Positions 18,677 to 27,880 of a stretch of DNA of 64,000 bases are shown one piece after another; the stretch's first letter is position 1, and every line of letters starts with the position of its first letter. This DNA comes from Anaerolineales bacterium. GTDB taxonomy: Bacteria > Chloroflexota > Anaerolineae > 4572-78 > J111. A model generated the notes under the pieces. It was not told the DNA's origin. It did no database searches and was given only the letters and a program-made list of their open reading frames with translations. The DNA lies in the NCBI GenBank assembly GCA_015075405.1, contig JABTUK010000001.1, forward strand, positions 1,178,001 through 1,242,000, written 5' to 3'. The translations under genes and the position numbers were made by a program.

Positions 18677-18765
18677 GGGTTGAGCAGTTACTTTACGATT
18701 TACGATTTTTGATTTACGATTGGGTTGAGCCAGCGCTTTTCATCAATAGGACAAGTCGTAAGGGC

Positions 18766-19446
18766 CTAATAGGGCGGTTCCGCCGGGCCATCGTAGCCGC
18801 ACATGCCCAGCCGGGGTGAGTTGACCAAAGGCATCGGCTCACCGTACTCGTCGTGGGGGTGTTCCTGGGCGTGCTTCTCACAAAAAGTGACCCATTCCCC
18901 CTCTTCAATCAAGCACTCCATACACAGCCAGCCGGCCGGCTCACCACACTCAGCGCAGAGGGCTTCGGGCATGTGATTGCGGGCCATCAGATAGATGGGA
19001 TGTTTGGTTAGCGGCTGGCCCTCTCTGATCTCGACCGCTTTGACCAGCGTTTCGGAGGAGGTGCCGAAATCGTAAATGTGGGTTAATTCCACCCCCGGCC
19101 TGAAAACCTGCTCGATCTTCCGGCTCATCGGAATTTCATTACCACTCCAGCCGCCGATGGAAAACCGGCTCAAATGGCCGCAGCACTCCAGCCAGATGGC
19201 CCGCAGATATTTGTCCAACTCCTTCAAGGTGGACGCACCGTTCATTTCCACGTGTAGCCAGAAATCCGGCGACCAGGCATCCTGGATTTGTAGATGGTAG
19301 AGCCGCTGCTGGGGGCCGGCCTTCTCCGCCGCCTTGATCGCCTCCTGTCGCTGTGTACAGGTTTTGAGGTGTTTGCTCAACCCGCCTTTGGTCATTTCGC
19401 GGCCACAAAACACACATGCTCCTTGTGATTGTTTTCTTGAGGGCAT
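18766..19446 (-). CDS. plasmid pRiA4b ORF-3-like protein with zinc-finger ends
   Basis: A 226-residue protein. The middle (YHLQIQDAWSPDFWLHVEMNG onward, with LDKYLRAIWLECCGHLS and GTSSETLVKAVEIREG) resembles the PRiA4_ORF3 domain. The N-terminus carries a CxxC...HxxxC finger (CVFCGREMTKGGLSKHLKTC). The C-terminal part has several CxxC and His pairs. The molecular function of the family is not established. AAGGAGT stands before the start. The following minus-strand gene is the broken deacetylase. Confidence 0.7.
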   Translation of the reverse strand: MPSRKQSQGACVFCGREMTKGGLSKHLKTCTQRQEAIKAAEKAGPQQRLYHLQIQDAWSPDFWLHVEMNGASTLKELDKYLRAIWLECCGHLSRFSIGGWSGNEIPMSRKIEQVFRPGVELTHIYDFGTSSETLVKAVEIREGQPLTKHPIYLMARNHMPEALCAECGEPAGWLCMECLIEEGEWVTFCEKHAQEHPHDEYGEPMPLVNSPRLGMCGYDGPAEPPY

Positions 19447-19472
19447 AGTTTACTCCTTACAATAATTTCTGT

Positions 19473-20568
19473 TTATCGCTTTACTTTTTCAAACTTCCCC
19501 ACAAATGCGCACGTATTCTGTCCCAGCGCCTCAGTATTATACCCCCCTTCCATCACAATCAAAGTAGGCAGCCCCAGCCCGGCGACGCGTTGGCCGATGG
19601 CGGCGAAGCCTTCGGTGGTGATGGCAAAATCGCCCAGTGGGTCGCCCGCGAAGATGTCGGCGCCGAAGGAGAGTACCAGATATTGGGGATTGTAATTACG
19701 AATGAGGGTTAAGGCTTCGTCGAGGGTTTGCAAATAGGCGGCGTCGTCTGTGCCGGGGGGGAGGGGGAAGTTGCGGTGATAACCCAGGCCGGAGCCGCTG
19801 CCGGTTTCGTCGGCGTAGCCGGTGAAGTAGGGGTATTGATGGTTTGGGTCGGCGTGGAGGGAAATGGTCAGTACGTCGGCGGAGTCGTAGAAGATGTCCT
19901 GGCTGCCGTTGCCGCAGTGGTAATCTATGTCGAGCAGGGCGACGCGCCCCCCCTCAATCCCCCCCAAAGGGGGAGGTGAGGGGGGTAGCCAAAGGGGGGG
20001 AAGAAAGATATTTAGCCGCAATGCAGGCGTTGTTGAGGTAACAGTAGCCGCCGGCGAAGTCGCGCCCGGCGTGGTGGCCGGGGGGACGGCAGAGGGCGAA
20101 AACGGCCTGCTCACCGCTCTGGATGAGGTTGGCCCCGGTCAGGGCGCAGTTGGCCGCAGCCAGGGCTGCGGTGTAGGTTCCGGCGACAATGGGACAACTC
20201 AGGTCGAAGGTGTAGTAGCCCACCCGCCCGGCGATGGTTTGGGGTTTGCGGGAGGCGCGGCGGGGCGGAAAAGTGCCGCCCAATAGGGTCGAGGTGTCCA
20301 TGGTGCTGCCCAATTGCCCACCCTCGGCCTGCCATTCGGCGTGGCCGTTTTGCAGAAATTCCAGGTAATCGGGGGCATGCACCGCCAGAATCGGCCCCAG
20401 CCCGAACTCTTCCGGCGGCTGGATGTCGGCCCAGCCTGTTTGGCCCAGGGCGGTCAGGATGCGCTCCAGCCGTTCCTGGCTCTCGAAGATGGGCATTTTG
20501 TTGCCACCTTCAAGTACCTCGAAGGGAGGGTTGTGCCGGCGGTGGGTGTCAGAATAGATGACGCGCAT
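19473..20568 (-). pseudogene. histone deacetylase-like (acetylpolyamine amidohydrolase family) gene, frameshifted at a repeat
   Basis: The N-terminal part (20568 to about 20010) has HDAC motifs RPPGHHAG and GGYCYLNNACIAA. The C-terminal part (about 19950 to 19473), in another frame, has LLDIDYHCGNGSQD, SLHADP, SFGADIFAGD and GGYN. The frame changes inside a C/G-rich repeat (19951-20010, with runs of seven Gs). In intact relatives the two parts are separated by only a few residues, so the repeat has probably broken the gene. A homopolymer sequencing error is the main alternative. DYHCGNG replaces the usual DxHxGNG-type HHGNG. Confidence 0.75.
19951..20010. repeat. GGGGGAGGTGAGGGGGG palindromic repeat inside the deacetylase gene
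   Basis: CCCCTCAATCCCCCCCAAAG and its inverted partner GGGGGAGGTGAGGGGGG lie at the exact point where the deacetylase reading frame shifts. Confidence 0.75.
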
Positions 20569-20587
20569 GGGTGGCTCCCCTAAAATA

Positions 20588-20672
20588 GTGTCAAGTGTCA
20601 AGTGTCAAGTGTCAAGTGTCAAGTGTCGGGTGTCAGGTGTCGGGTGTCAGGTGTCAAGTGTCAGGTGTTAGA
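20588..20672. repeat. GTGTCAAGTGTCGGGT tandem words
   Basis: About ten tandem copies of a 7-nt unit GTGTCAA or its GTGTCGG/GTGTCAG variants. The same unit appears in the 5' part of nosL (31967-32030) and, inverted, near 33848. The following 160 bp hold TTCCAACC words and no gene. Confidence 0.8.
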
Positions 20673-20834
20673 GGTTATGTGGAATGTTTTGATTTTCAAA
20701 ATCGGTAATCTCGATAATCCGGGAAGATTGCTCATAGGGGCTTTGGCTCGAAGGCTGGAAGGCCGGTCTATATTGACCAACCTTCCAACCTGCCAGCTTT
20801 CCAACCCTTTACCGAATTTGGTCTTCAAAAGCCA

Positions 20835-22190
20835 CTAGAGCAACGCCCTCACGCTCTCACGGAAGACTTGGGTGTGGTACTCAATATCGGCGGCGGTGAT
20901 GGTGGGGGCGAGCAGGGCCATGTTATGGAAAGGGGTCAGCAGGATGCCGCGATTGAGCGCGGCTAGGTGCATGTAGCGTTCCAGTTCGGCGTCAACGGCG
21001 GCGGCAGCTTCGCCGCCATTGCGCGGCGGGGTGGGGCGAAACCAGTATTCAACCCGGCAGCCCAGTCGTTTGACAATCCAGGGCAGTTCCAGCTCGGCGA
21101 TGACCGCCTCCACTTCGGCGGCAAAACGCTCGGCCAGGGGGATGGTGTGGTCAAACGCCTCTTGAGTCAGCACTGATTGGAGGGTGGCTTTCATAGCGGC
21201 CAGTGAGAGGGCATTGCCGGCCAGTGTGCCGCCGATGCCGCCCACGTCGGCCAGTTCGGGGTCGAGGCTGGCCCGGATGCGCTCGGCCACGCTGGTATTG
21301 AAGCCGTACACCGCGCCGGGGATGCCGCTGCCGATGGGTTTGCCCAGGGTCAACATGTCGGGTTGCAAGCCGTGCGCGCCGGTGTAACCGCCCGGCCCGG
21401 CGCAGATGGTGTGGGTTTCGTCAATGATGAGCAGCGTGCCGGTGCGCCGGGTAATTTCGCGCAAGGCGTCGTGGTAGCCAGGGTCGGGGTGGATGATGCC
21501 GATGTTGGTCATGGCCGGCTCGGCCAGCACGCAGGCGACATCCCCGGGGGCCAGGGCCGCTTCGAGGGCGGGGATGTCGTTAAATTCGATGACGCGAGTG
21601 GTGGCGGTGGGGTTGACCGGCGGGCCGATATTGCCGGGGCGCGGGCCGGGGACGCCGTGCGGGTCGAGGGTGATGAAACTTTCATCCACCGTGCCGTGAT
21701 AGCACCAGTTGAAAACCAGCACCAGGGGCCGCTGGGTAATGTGGCGGGCCAGGCGAATGGCAAAGCGGTTGGCGTCGGTGGCGGTGAGGGTGGTTTGCCA
21801 GTAGGGCAGGCCAAAGCGACGGGCCAGTTCTTGCCCCACCCAGATGGCGTCTTCGGTGGGCAGCATAAAGGTGACGCCACGCCGGAGTTGGGCGATAGCG
21901 GCTTCGACGGCGGCGGGAGGGGCGTGGCCGGTCATCGCCCCAGTGTCGCCCAGGCACAGGTCCAGATAACGGCGGTCATCCACATCGGTAAAGTAGGCTC
22001 CGCCGGCTTCTTTGACAAAAACGGGGAACGCGCCGGCCCAGCGAATCATCCAGTTCATCGGCACACCGTCGAGGAGATTGGTTTTGGCCTGCTCGAACAA
22101 GGCTTTGGAGCGGGGATGCTCGGCCTCGAAGCGGTTGAGTTCCTGGGCCAGAAGATGTTCCAGCCGGGTGCGATCAATGGTTTTGCTCAT
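20835..22190 (-). CDS. class III PLP aminotransferase, glutamate-1-semialdehyde 2,1-aminomutase-like
   Basis: A 451-residue fold-type I PLP enzyme. It has the cofactor Asp (LLIIDETHTICAGPGG), the Schiff-base Lys (LTLGKPIGSGIPGA) and the N-terminal GGAYFTDVDDRRYLDL segment typical of the GSA aminomutase group. TATDANRFAIRLAR replaces the usual (S)G(S)EA-type motif, so this is probably a GSAM-like transaminase rather than HemL. No haem-synthesis genes are nearby. The substrate is unknown. Confidence 0.82.
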   Translation of the reverse strand: MSKTIDRTRLEHLLAQELNRFEAEHPRSKALFEQAKTNLLDGVPMNWMIRWAGAFPVFVKEAGGAYFTDVDDRRYLDLCLGDTGAMTGHAPPAAVEAAIAQLRRGVTFMLPTEDAIWVGQELARRFGLPYWQTTLTATDANRFAIRLARHITQRPLVLVFNWCYHGTVDESFITLDPHGVPGPRPGNIGPPVNPTATTRVIEFNDIPALEAALAPGDVACVLAEPAMTNIGIIHPDPGYHDALREITRRTGTLLIIDETHTICAGPGGYTGAHGLQPDMLTLGKPIGSGIPGAVYGFNTSVAERIRASLDPELADVGGIGGTLAGNALSLAAMKATLQSVLTQEAFDHTIPLAERFAAEVEAVIAELELPWIVKRLGCRVEYWFRPTPPRNGGEAAAAVDAELERYMHLAALNRGILLTPFHNMALLAPTITAADIEYHTQVFRESVRALL

Positions 22191-22351
22191 GGAGGCCGCC
22201 TTTCTACAGTGGGGGAATTTGGGCCAATTATAGCCATCCTGGGTTTTTTAGCCAAAAGCGGCTTTTAAAGAGGAGAGGCGAGGAGACGATGATAGAGCGT
22301 TTCATCGTCTCCTCCTCCTAACCTGAACAAGCCAGAGCCAAACAGGGAAAA

Positions 22352-22403
22352 ACCACAGATTACACAGATTTCTCAGATTGAAAATATGTGTAATCTGTGG
22401 TTA
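22352..22403. repeat. 16-bp perfect inverted repeat (AACCACAGATTACACA)
   Basis: AACCACAGATTACACA and TGTGTAATCTGTGGTT flank a 20-nt centre. It sits between two same-strand genes, upstream of the aminotransferase on the other side of a GAGGCGAGGAGACG word (22270). Confidence 0.8.
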
Positions 22404-22444
22404 AAATATTCTTGTCCAAAAAGCAAGAACATAGTGACGAGACT

Positions 22445-24052
22445 TCAGTTGGCGGCAACAAGGGGCAGGTAGGTATCCAGCGGTACAAAATCGCCGCCTG
22501 ATAGGGTCAAGGTATAACTTCGAGCGAAAGAGAAGCTGGGATTGCCGCCGGTTTGGGCTTGATTGGTGATTACCGCCACCACGCTGGCGCAGCCGGACGG
22601 GTTAAAATTGTTTAACGTAGTGGAGCCGCCAGAGCCAACCACTGCGGGCAAAGGGGTCACGTTTAAGGTTGAGCCGGTGTCGCAGACCACGCTGCCGCGC
22701 AGTTGGCCGCCGGTGGAGGTGTTTTGCAAGGTGACATTGTAGGGACTCCCGCTGTTTATCAGGCCAACCCAGTTGAGGGCATAGTTATCCTCGACGCTGC
22801 CGTTGGAACTGCCACTCACGGAGTTAAAAATGAACCCATTTAGCGGCGTGGTCCCGGCCAGGGCCACGTAGTTAGCCCCTTCTTTAAAGCAGTACGGGTA
22901 GCTGTAGCCGCCACCACACTGTTTATTGAACTTGACTGCAACAGCATAGGCGTGGTAGGCATCGGCCAGGGTGGTACCCTTGTTGGTTAGAGCGCTGTTG
23001 AGCGCGTCTAACATCTCGCTGGCTGAATTTTGGCTTATCTCCTCCCAGAAATCTTGCATGACCTGTTCGCCGCCGCCGGCTACGCCTGGCCCAAAACGCT
23101 CGGTCAGGCCGCGAAAGGTAATCCAGTAAGGATAGGGATATTCAAAGTATTCGCCCATGCTGATGCTGAAGTCCGGCCACAGATAGTTGTAGTTATCGTT
23201 AGCCGAGTCAAAAACCTCATCCTCCATCCAGGTGGCCCCGCCTTCGATAAAAGCGGTGTCAGGCGCATTGCCGCCATCAAAAACCCCATAGCCAAATTGA
23301 ATCGAATGATTAAACTCATGGGCGGTGGTGGCATCGAGCGCCTGCTGCGGGCTGCCGGGGAAGCCGCTGTAATCCCGGTTGAGGACCATGCAGGAAGCAT
23401 AGGCGTCGCCGTCGTTCCAGGCGGTATTGGGGTTGTTGCCCACAAAGCCGGCATGCGCTCCAAAGCTTGAAACAAAGCCATACAGCCCCCCTCCCAGGCC
23501 GGCAATACGCACGTGATAGCGATTACCTGGCGGTGGATTGCTGCTCAACACCGGCGGAGCGGCCCAGCCAAACTGGTCAATCTCTTTGGTCCAGGTGGTT
23601 TCCAGCGAGGTCTGGTAGTGGCCGATGTTTAACCCGCCGCCGATAGTGCTGTATTGAATGTGAAAATGAGTGGTGTTGACGATTGTTGATAAAGATCCGG
23701 AAGAACTGCTACAACTCCCACTCAAAATTTCGATGACTTTGGTCCGTTTAGGGCTGACTTTCATGGTTTTGACAGCTTTTTGTAATCTGGCTAAGGTGAA
23801 TGTTCCATCCCAGGGCACATTACTGTGGTATTGGACGGGCAGGCTGTCATAGTCGCCCAAAGCATAACTCAGGTAAAGGTAGGCTGTTTCCTGATCAATT
23901 TCGCCGTTGGCCAGGGCGGCCTCAATCAGTTGAGGTGTGGATAACTTTTTATCGGCAGAAACAGGCGTTTGCGCCCAGGCGGGGGCAGCGACCATAAACA
24001 AGAAGCCCGATAAGAGAAAAGACATGGTAAGAAATCTGGTTTTCAAGTTCAT
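22445..24052 (-). CDS. secreted zinc metalloprotease-like protein
   Basis: A 535-residue exported protein with a signal peptide (MSFLLSGFLFMVAAPAWA). The putative zinc motif is HEFNHSIQ (HExxH) near residue 246. The downstream acidic segment AFIEGGATWMEDEV has the EGxATWMED pattern seen in secreted MXAN_6640-like and related putative metallopeptidases. The C-terminal third (after about 390) looks like a beta-sandwich. The protein ends DTYLPLVAAN, a YLPLV-type tail common in Chloroflexota exported proteins. Confidence 0.7.
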   Translation of the reverse strand: MNLKTRFLTMSFLLSGFLFMVAAPAWAQTPVSADKKLSTPQLIEAALANGEIDQETAYLYLSYALGDYDSLPVQYHSNVPWDGTFTLARLQKAVKTMKVSPKRTKVIEILSGSCSSSSGSLSTIVNTTHFHIQYSTIGGGLNIGHYQTSLETTWTKEIDQFGWAAPPVLSSNPPPGNRYHVRIAGLGGGLYGFVSSFGAHAGFVGNNPNTAWNDGDAYASCMVLNRDYSGFPGSPQQALDATTAHEFNHSIQFGYGVFDGGNAPDTAFIEGGATWMEDEVFDSANDNYNYLWPDFSISMGEYFEYPYPYWITFRGLTERFGPGVAGGGEQVMQDFWEEISQNSASEMLDALNSALTNKGTTLADAYHAYAVAVKFNKQCGGGYSYPYCFKEGANYVALAGTTPLNGFIFNSVSGSSNGSVEDNYALNWVGLINSGSPYNVTLQNTSTGGQLRGSVVCDTGSTLNVTPLPAVVGSGGSTTLNNFNPSGCASVVAVITNQAQTGGNPSFSFARSYTLTLSGGDFVPLDTYLPLVAAN

Positions 24053-24119
24053 ATCCTCATTTCTAGAATTTGGAAAATAGGTGAAGTTAAGATAACTACC
24101 GACCGGGCCAATACTACTC

Positions 24120-24232
24120 TTTCGAGGCTAAGGCTGAGGCTAAGAAAAAAAGCCACTTTTGAGACCGATTTGTTCTTCTTAGCCTCACCCCTTTGGGTGC
24201 GCCGAAGAGCGTAGCCTCAGCCTTAAGGGATA
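24120..24232. repeat. GAGGCTAAGGCTGAGGCT word hairpin
   Basis: GAGGCTAAGGCTGAGGCTAAG on the left faces CTTAGCCTCACCCC...GTAGCCTCAGCCTTA on the right. It fills most of the gap between the protease and regulator genes. Confidence 0.7.
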
Positions 24233-24260
24233 AGAGCCAGGTGGGGCGTAGATACAGAAT

Positions 24261-24935
24261 TTAAGTCAACTCTCTTAAGCCCTCCCGATCTAAAATTTCG
24301 ATGCGATGGCGGTCAATGGAAATTAATTCGGCCTCTTGCAGCTCTCGGAAGGCCCGGCCGACCATCTCGCGCACCGTACCGAGATGAGCGGCTATTTCAT
24401 CTTGAGTCATGCGGCGATGAAGCTCGCCGCTTTCTTCGCTCTGCTGCAACAAAAAAGCAGCCAGCCGGCCTGTCACCGACAAAAACGAAAGGTTGTAGAC
24501 CCGCTGGACCAGTTGGCGGCAGCGCATCGCCAGGTTTTTGATAATCATTTCATTCAAAGCCGGGTATTGCCGGCGTAGGCGGGAGAGAGACTCCGCGGAA
24601 ATGACCCAGACTATAGAGTTTTCCAGCGCGGCAAAATTGGCCGGGTTGGGGCCGCCATCTACCACCGGCACTTCGTTGCAGGAGTCGCCGGGGCGCAGGG
24701 TGGCCAGCACATGCTCGCGGCCCCCTTCGGACAGGCGGTAGACCTTGCACAAACCCTCTGTTACCAGGTGCAGCCCGGCATCGGGTTCGCCTTCCAAAAA
24801 AATAATCTCCCCCGCCTGGTAGTGGCGGATGACAACCTCTTTGCCGACGGCGTCCAGGGCGTTATCATCTAAGGCCCGAAAATAAGGCACTGCTTTAAGC
24901 AGCGACCTGGCGTTCTCATCAACCAGAACCGGCAT
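24261..24935 (-). CDS. Crp/Fnr-family transcriptional regulator, probable regulator of the nos operon
   Basis: A 224-residue regulator: N-terminal cyclic-nucleotide-type beta-barrel (residues 15-125), dimer helix, and C-terminal winged helix (MTQDEIAAHLGTVREMVGRAF). The recognition helix RExVGR is the same as in E. coli CRP, which reads TGTGA half-sites, and two such sites occur nearby (25211 and 35074). The barrel lacks the CRP Arg-Ser cAMP contact (PNPANFAALEN there) and has no FNR-like cysteine cluster. The effector may be NO, haem or redox, but is unknown. Divergent to the ferredoxin-nosZ unit. Confidence 0.88.
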   Translation of the reverse strand: MPVLVDENARSLLKAVPYFRALDDNALDAVGKEVVIRHYQAGEIIFLEGEPDAGLHLVTEGLCKVYRLSEGGREHVLATLRPGDSCNEVPVVDGGPNPANFAALENSIVWVISAESLSRLRRQYPALNEMIIKNLAMRCRQLVQRVYNLSFLSVTGRLAAFLLQQSEESGELHRRMTQDEIAAHLGTVREMVGRAFRELQEAELISIDRHRIEILDREGLRELT

Positions 24936-25012
24936 GGTTTCCCCCAGGAGCGTGGATTAAACACCTTCCCCAATTCATGGGGAGGTTAGACGCTTCGCGT
25001 GGAGATTCAGGC

Positions 25013-25106
25013 TCATTAGATCCAATTTTCGAGGAGTGAGGCACGCCCACGTGCCGAACACCGCCGCACGTGGGCGTGCTGGCTCCTCAAATTTGGATCC
25101 ACTGAG
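25013..25106. repeat. palindromic repeat family C (GATCCAATTTTCGAGGAG ... CACGTGGGCGTGC)
   Basis: An interrupted palindrome with arms GGCACGCCCACGTGCCG and CGCACGTGGGCGTGCTGG inside outer arms GATCCAATTTTCGAGGAG and CTCCTCAAATTTGGATC. Other copies lie at 35119 and 37772 with a relic near 28590; within this window all are in the nos neighbourhood. Confidence 0.85.
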
Positions 25107-25210
25107 GCTAATAATCTCCAATCTCTGATCTCCAATCTGGTTTCATTATCCCCCTGTCAGCAGGCTCTGTCAAACTCCGTTAAAGATGGAATCAAAAAAT
25201 TGTTCCTCCT

Positions 25211-25253
25211 TGTGACAAAAGTCGCATACTTTCTCGGCGAGTTCCGTTATAGT
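25211..25253 (+). promoter_or_regulatory. Crp-type operator and promoter of the ferredoxin-nos operon
   Basis: TGTGA-CAAAAG-TCGCA (centre 25218.5) is followed by TATAGT at 25248-25253. A start near 25260 puts the operator at about -41.5, the class II activator position. The promoter at 35074-35116 has the same spacing. The regulator is probably the divergent Crp-family gene. Confidence 0.7.
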
Positions 25254-25276
25254 GAGAATACAAGGCTAGTAGCTCT

Positions 25277-25510
25277 ATGATTTCAGATTTTTTACCAGAA
25301 ATTGACTTGAGCCGCTGTATCGGCTGTGAATTGTGTGTGCGAGTCTGCCCCACCGGGGCTTTGGCTCTGGTTGAAACCGTACCCGTTGTGGCCCACCCCG
25401 AAGCCTGTAACTATTCCGGGGTATGCCAGGAAATCTGCCCCACCGAGGCCATCAGCCTCATCTATGAAATATTTTTTGTTGAAGTAAAAAAGGAGGAGGC
25501 AAAAGGATAA
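25277..25510 (+). CDS. small 4Fe-4S ferredoxin-like protein
   Basis: A 77-residue protein with two cluster motifs: CIGCELCVRVCP (CxxCxxCxxxCP) and CNYSGVCQEICP (Cx5Cx3CP). It would bind two [4Fe-4S] clusters. The second motif has a wider first spacing than classical bacterial ferredoxins. It is the first gene after the Crp-type promoter and lies upstream of nosZ. A role in electron supply to N2O respiration or NosZ maturation is an inference from position. Confidence 0.85.
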   Translation: MISDFLPEIDLSRCIGCELCVRVCPTGALALVETVPVVAHPEACNYSGVCQEICPTEAISLIYEIFFVEVKKEEAKG

Positions 25511-25572
25511 TCAAGCAAAGATGCTCGACCCTAATCCTAAGCAAAACTACTGATTTATGGTAACTGCTCAAG

Positions 25573-25659
25573 CTCATGTCATTGCGAGGCTGTAAGCCGA
25601 AGCAATCCCCCACCCCAACTTGGGGATTGCTTCGCTTCGCTGGCAATGACACCTGAGTA
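25573..25659. repeat. palindromic repeat family A copy (TCATTGCGAGG variant)
   Basis: CTCATGTCATTGCGAGGCTG...GCAATCCCC pairs with GGGGATTGCTTCG...GGCAATGACACCTGAG. It lies between the ferredoxin and nosZ and could act as a transcript-processing or attenuating structure. Confidence 0.8.
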
Positions 25660-25682
25660 GTAACGATTTACGGAGAAAAATC

Positions 25683-27746
25683 ATGAAACGAAATATTCTC
25701 ATCCTCACAATTATCACTCTGCTGTTGGTGGCAGCCTGCTCATTAGTGCCCCAACAACCGGAAGGACCGGCGCCCGCCAGCAGCGGGGGGCAAGCCAGCA
25801 GCGGGGGTGAAGCAGCCGCCCCGGCCGGCAGCGGCCTTAGCGCCGATGCGGCCGCTATTGCCCAGGCGCGCGGCCTCAGCCCGGCGGATGTCACTGCTGC
25901 CCTAAAAACCTTTATGCCCTCCGGCAAGCACGACGACTATGTTCTCTTCGCGTCGGGCGGTCACTCTGGGCAAATCTTTGCCATTGGCGTACCCAGCATG
26001 CGCCTGCTAAAAACAATTGCTGTTTTTACCCCGGAACCCTGGCAGGGCTGGGGTTTTGGCGCGGGTAATGAGGTTTTGGATGAGGGCGATGTCAACGGCA
26101 AGCAAATTCGCTGGGCCGATACCCACCATCCGGGTTTAAGCGAGACAGCCGGTGATTACGACGGCCAGTTTATCTTTATCAACGACAAGGCCAATGCCCG
26201 CGTTGGGGTGGTTGATCTGCGTGACTTTGAAACCAAGCAAATCGTTAAAAACCCCGTGGCCGTGATGGATCACGGCGGCACCTTTGTGACCCCCAATACC
26301 GAGTATGTGGTGGAAGGCGGCCAGTATTCCGCGCCTTTGGGCTGGGATTATGCCCCGCTGTCTGAGTATAACGAAAAATACCGGGGCCATGTCACCTTCT
26401 GGAAGTTTGACCGGGAGAAGGGGCGCATTGATAAAACCCAATCCTTTGCTATTGAACTGCCGCCCTATTGGCAAGATTTGTGCGACGCTGGTAAGTTAGC
26501 CAGCGATGGCTGGGTTTTTTGTAACTCGCTCAACACCGAGCGGGCCACTGGCGGCGTCGAAAAAGGCAATCCGCCCTTTGAAGCTGGCGCTTCTCAAAAT
26601 GACACCGACTACCTGCATATCTTCAATTGGAAGAAGGCCGAAGAAGTCTTCAAAGCCGGCAAGTTTGATATGATCAAAGATTTCCCGGTTATATCCATTA
26701 AAACAGCAGTTGAGGAAGGTATCCTCTACCTGGCTCCCGAACCCAAAAGCCCGCACGGGGTAGATGTGACTCCTGACGGTAAATTTATGACCGTAGCCGG
26801 TAAGCTGGACCCCCACGTTACCATTTATAGCTTTGAGAAAATCCAGAAAGCTATCGCGGCCAAAAAGTGGGACACCGATGACTACGGTATCCCCGTGTTG
26901 CCCCTGGACGATGTGAAAGAAGCGCAGGTTGAGTTGGGCCTGGGGCCGCTCCATACCGTCTACGATAACCAGGGCTATGGCTATACCAGCCTCTTCTTGG
27001 ATAGCGCCGTGGCCCGTTGGTCTTTGGGCGGCGACTTTGCCGACAAGCACCCGGAGGAACCATGGACTTTGGTATCCAAAATCCCTGTGCAGTACAACAT
27101 CGGCCACATTGCTGCCGCCGAAGGTGATACGGTTAGTCCCGACGGCAACTATGTTGTGGCTTTGAATAAATGGGCCATTGACCGCTTCCAGAACGTCGGC
27201 CCGCTGCTGCCACAAAACTTCCAATTGATTGACATTGCCAACACCGGCGATAACATGCAAGTTATCTACGATATGCCGATAGGGATGGGCGAGCCGCACT
27301 ATGCCCAGATGATTAAGGCTGATAAACTCAAACCCTGGGAAGTGTATCCCGAAATCGGCTGGGATCCGGAGAGTCAATCTGTCTCTCCCAATGCGGTGAA
27401 ACCCGGTGAAGAAAAAGTAGTGCGCAACGGCAAGAATGTCGAAGTCTTTATGACTGTCGTGCGCTCCCATTACACGCCTGAGCACGTCGAAATTGAGCAG
27501 GGCGACCATGTGATCTGGCATCTGACCAATATCGAACGCGCTTACGACGCCACCCACGGCTTCTCGATCCCGGCCTACAATATCAACCTGAGTCTGGAGC
27601 CGGGTGAGCACCAAACTGTGGAGTTCGACGCCGATGTACCGGGTGTTTTCAGCTACTACTGCACCGAGTTCTGCTCCGCGCTCCATCTGGAAATGACCGG
27701 CTACTTCTTGGTCAAGCCGAGTGGTTCGCAGGCAAGTGTGGAGTAA
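25683..27746 (+). CDS. nosZ: nitrous oxide reductase, Sec-dependent lipoprotein type
   Basis: Reduces N2O to N2 outside the cytoplasmic membrane. The 687-residue protein has a Sec-type, not Tat, signal ending in a lipobox (LLLVAACS), so it is probably a membrane-anchored lipoprotein as in clade II enzymes. The propeller domain carries His ligands for the CuZ cluster (DTHHPGLSET, MDHGGTF, SPHGVDV, GKLDPHV, LGPLHTVYD, IGHIAAAEGD, EPHYAQ). The C-terminal cupredoxin has the complete CuA motif YCTEFCSALHLEM. An Ala/Gly/Ser linker follows the lipobox. Confidence 0.97.
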   Translation: MKRNILILTIITLLLVAACSLVPQQPEGPAPASSGGQASSGGEAAAPAGSGLSADAAAIAQARGLSPADVTAALKTFMPSGKHDDYVLFASGGHSGQIFAIGVPSMRLLKTIAVFTPEPWQGWGFGAGNEVLDEGDVNGKQIRWADTHHPGLSETAGDYDGQFIFINDKANARVGVVDLRDFETKQIVKNPVAVMDHGGTFVTPNTEYVVEGGQYSAPLGWDYAPLSEYNEKYRGHVTFWKFDREKGRIDKTQSFAIELPPYWQDLCDAGKLASDGWVFCNSLNTERATGGVEKGNPPFEAGASQNDTDYLHIFNWKKAEEVFKAGKFDMIKDFPVISIKTAVEEGILYLAPEPKSPHGVDVTPDGKFMTVAGKLDPHVTIYSFEKIQKAIAAKKWDTDDYGIPVLPLDDVKEAQVELGLGPLHTVYDNQGYGYTSLFLDSAVARWSLGGDFADKHPEEPWTLVSKIPVQYNIGHIAAAEGDTVSPDGNYVVALNKWAIDRFQNVGPLLPQNFQLIDIANTGDNMQVIYDMPIGMGEPHYAQMIKADKLKPWEVYPEIGWDPESQSVSPNAVKPGEEKVVRNGKNVEVFMTVVRSHYTPEHVEIEQGDHVIWHLTNIERAYDATHGFSIPAYNINLSLEPGEHQTVEFDADVPGVFSYYCTEFCSALHLEMTGYFLVKPSGSQASVE

Positions 27747-27759
27747 AACCTAAAATCGT

Positions 27760-27870
27760 CTTGCGTCTTGCGTGTTCCGTTAAAGGCGCCACGCAAGACG
27801 CAACACGCAAGACGCAACACGCACCATGTAACAAATCGTAAATCTGAAATCTGAAATCGTAAATCGTAAA
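27760..27870. repeat. CTTGCGT and GTAAATC word repeats
   Basis: CGTCTTGCGTCTTGCGT faces CGCAAGACGCAACACGCAAG (27787-27822), then CGTAAATC-type words run to 27870. They fill the 134-bp gap after nosZ. Confidence 0.75.
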
Positions 27871-27880
27871 TGGTATTACT

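Noticed and set aside
19951-20010. Programmed frameshift in the deacetylase gene
   Set aside because: No canonical slippery site with a downstream structure is evident. The shift lies in a repeat with long G and C runs, so insertion or sequencing error is simpler.
20588-20672. Tandem GTGTCAAGTGTC copies as a possible CRISPR array
   Set aside because: The units are 7 nt long, directly adjacent and without spacers; no cas genes are present.
20835-22190. hemL (true glutamate-1-semialdehyde aminomutase)
   Set aside because: Lacks nearby haem genes and shows an atypical TATDANRFAIRLAR segment; only a GSAM-like transaminase can be supported.
21363-22268. Long open frame antisense to the aminotransferase (301 codons, plus strand)
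   Set aside because: Gly/Val-rich, low-complexity translation typical of the complement of a GC-biased gene; no motif or start signal.
26496-27686. Long open frame antisense to nosZ (396 codons, minus strand)
   Set aside because: It mirrors the codon bias of nosZ, has no ribosome-binding site or recognisable motif, and overlaps a certain gene.
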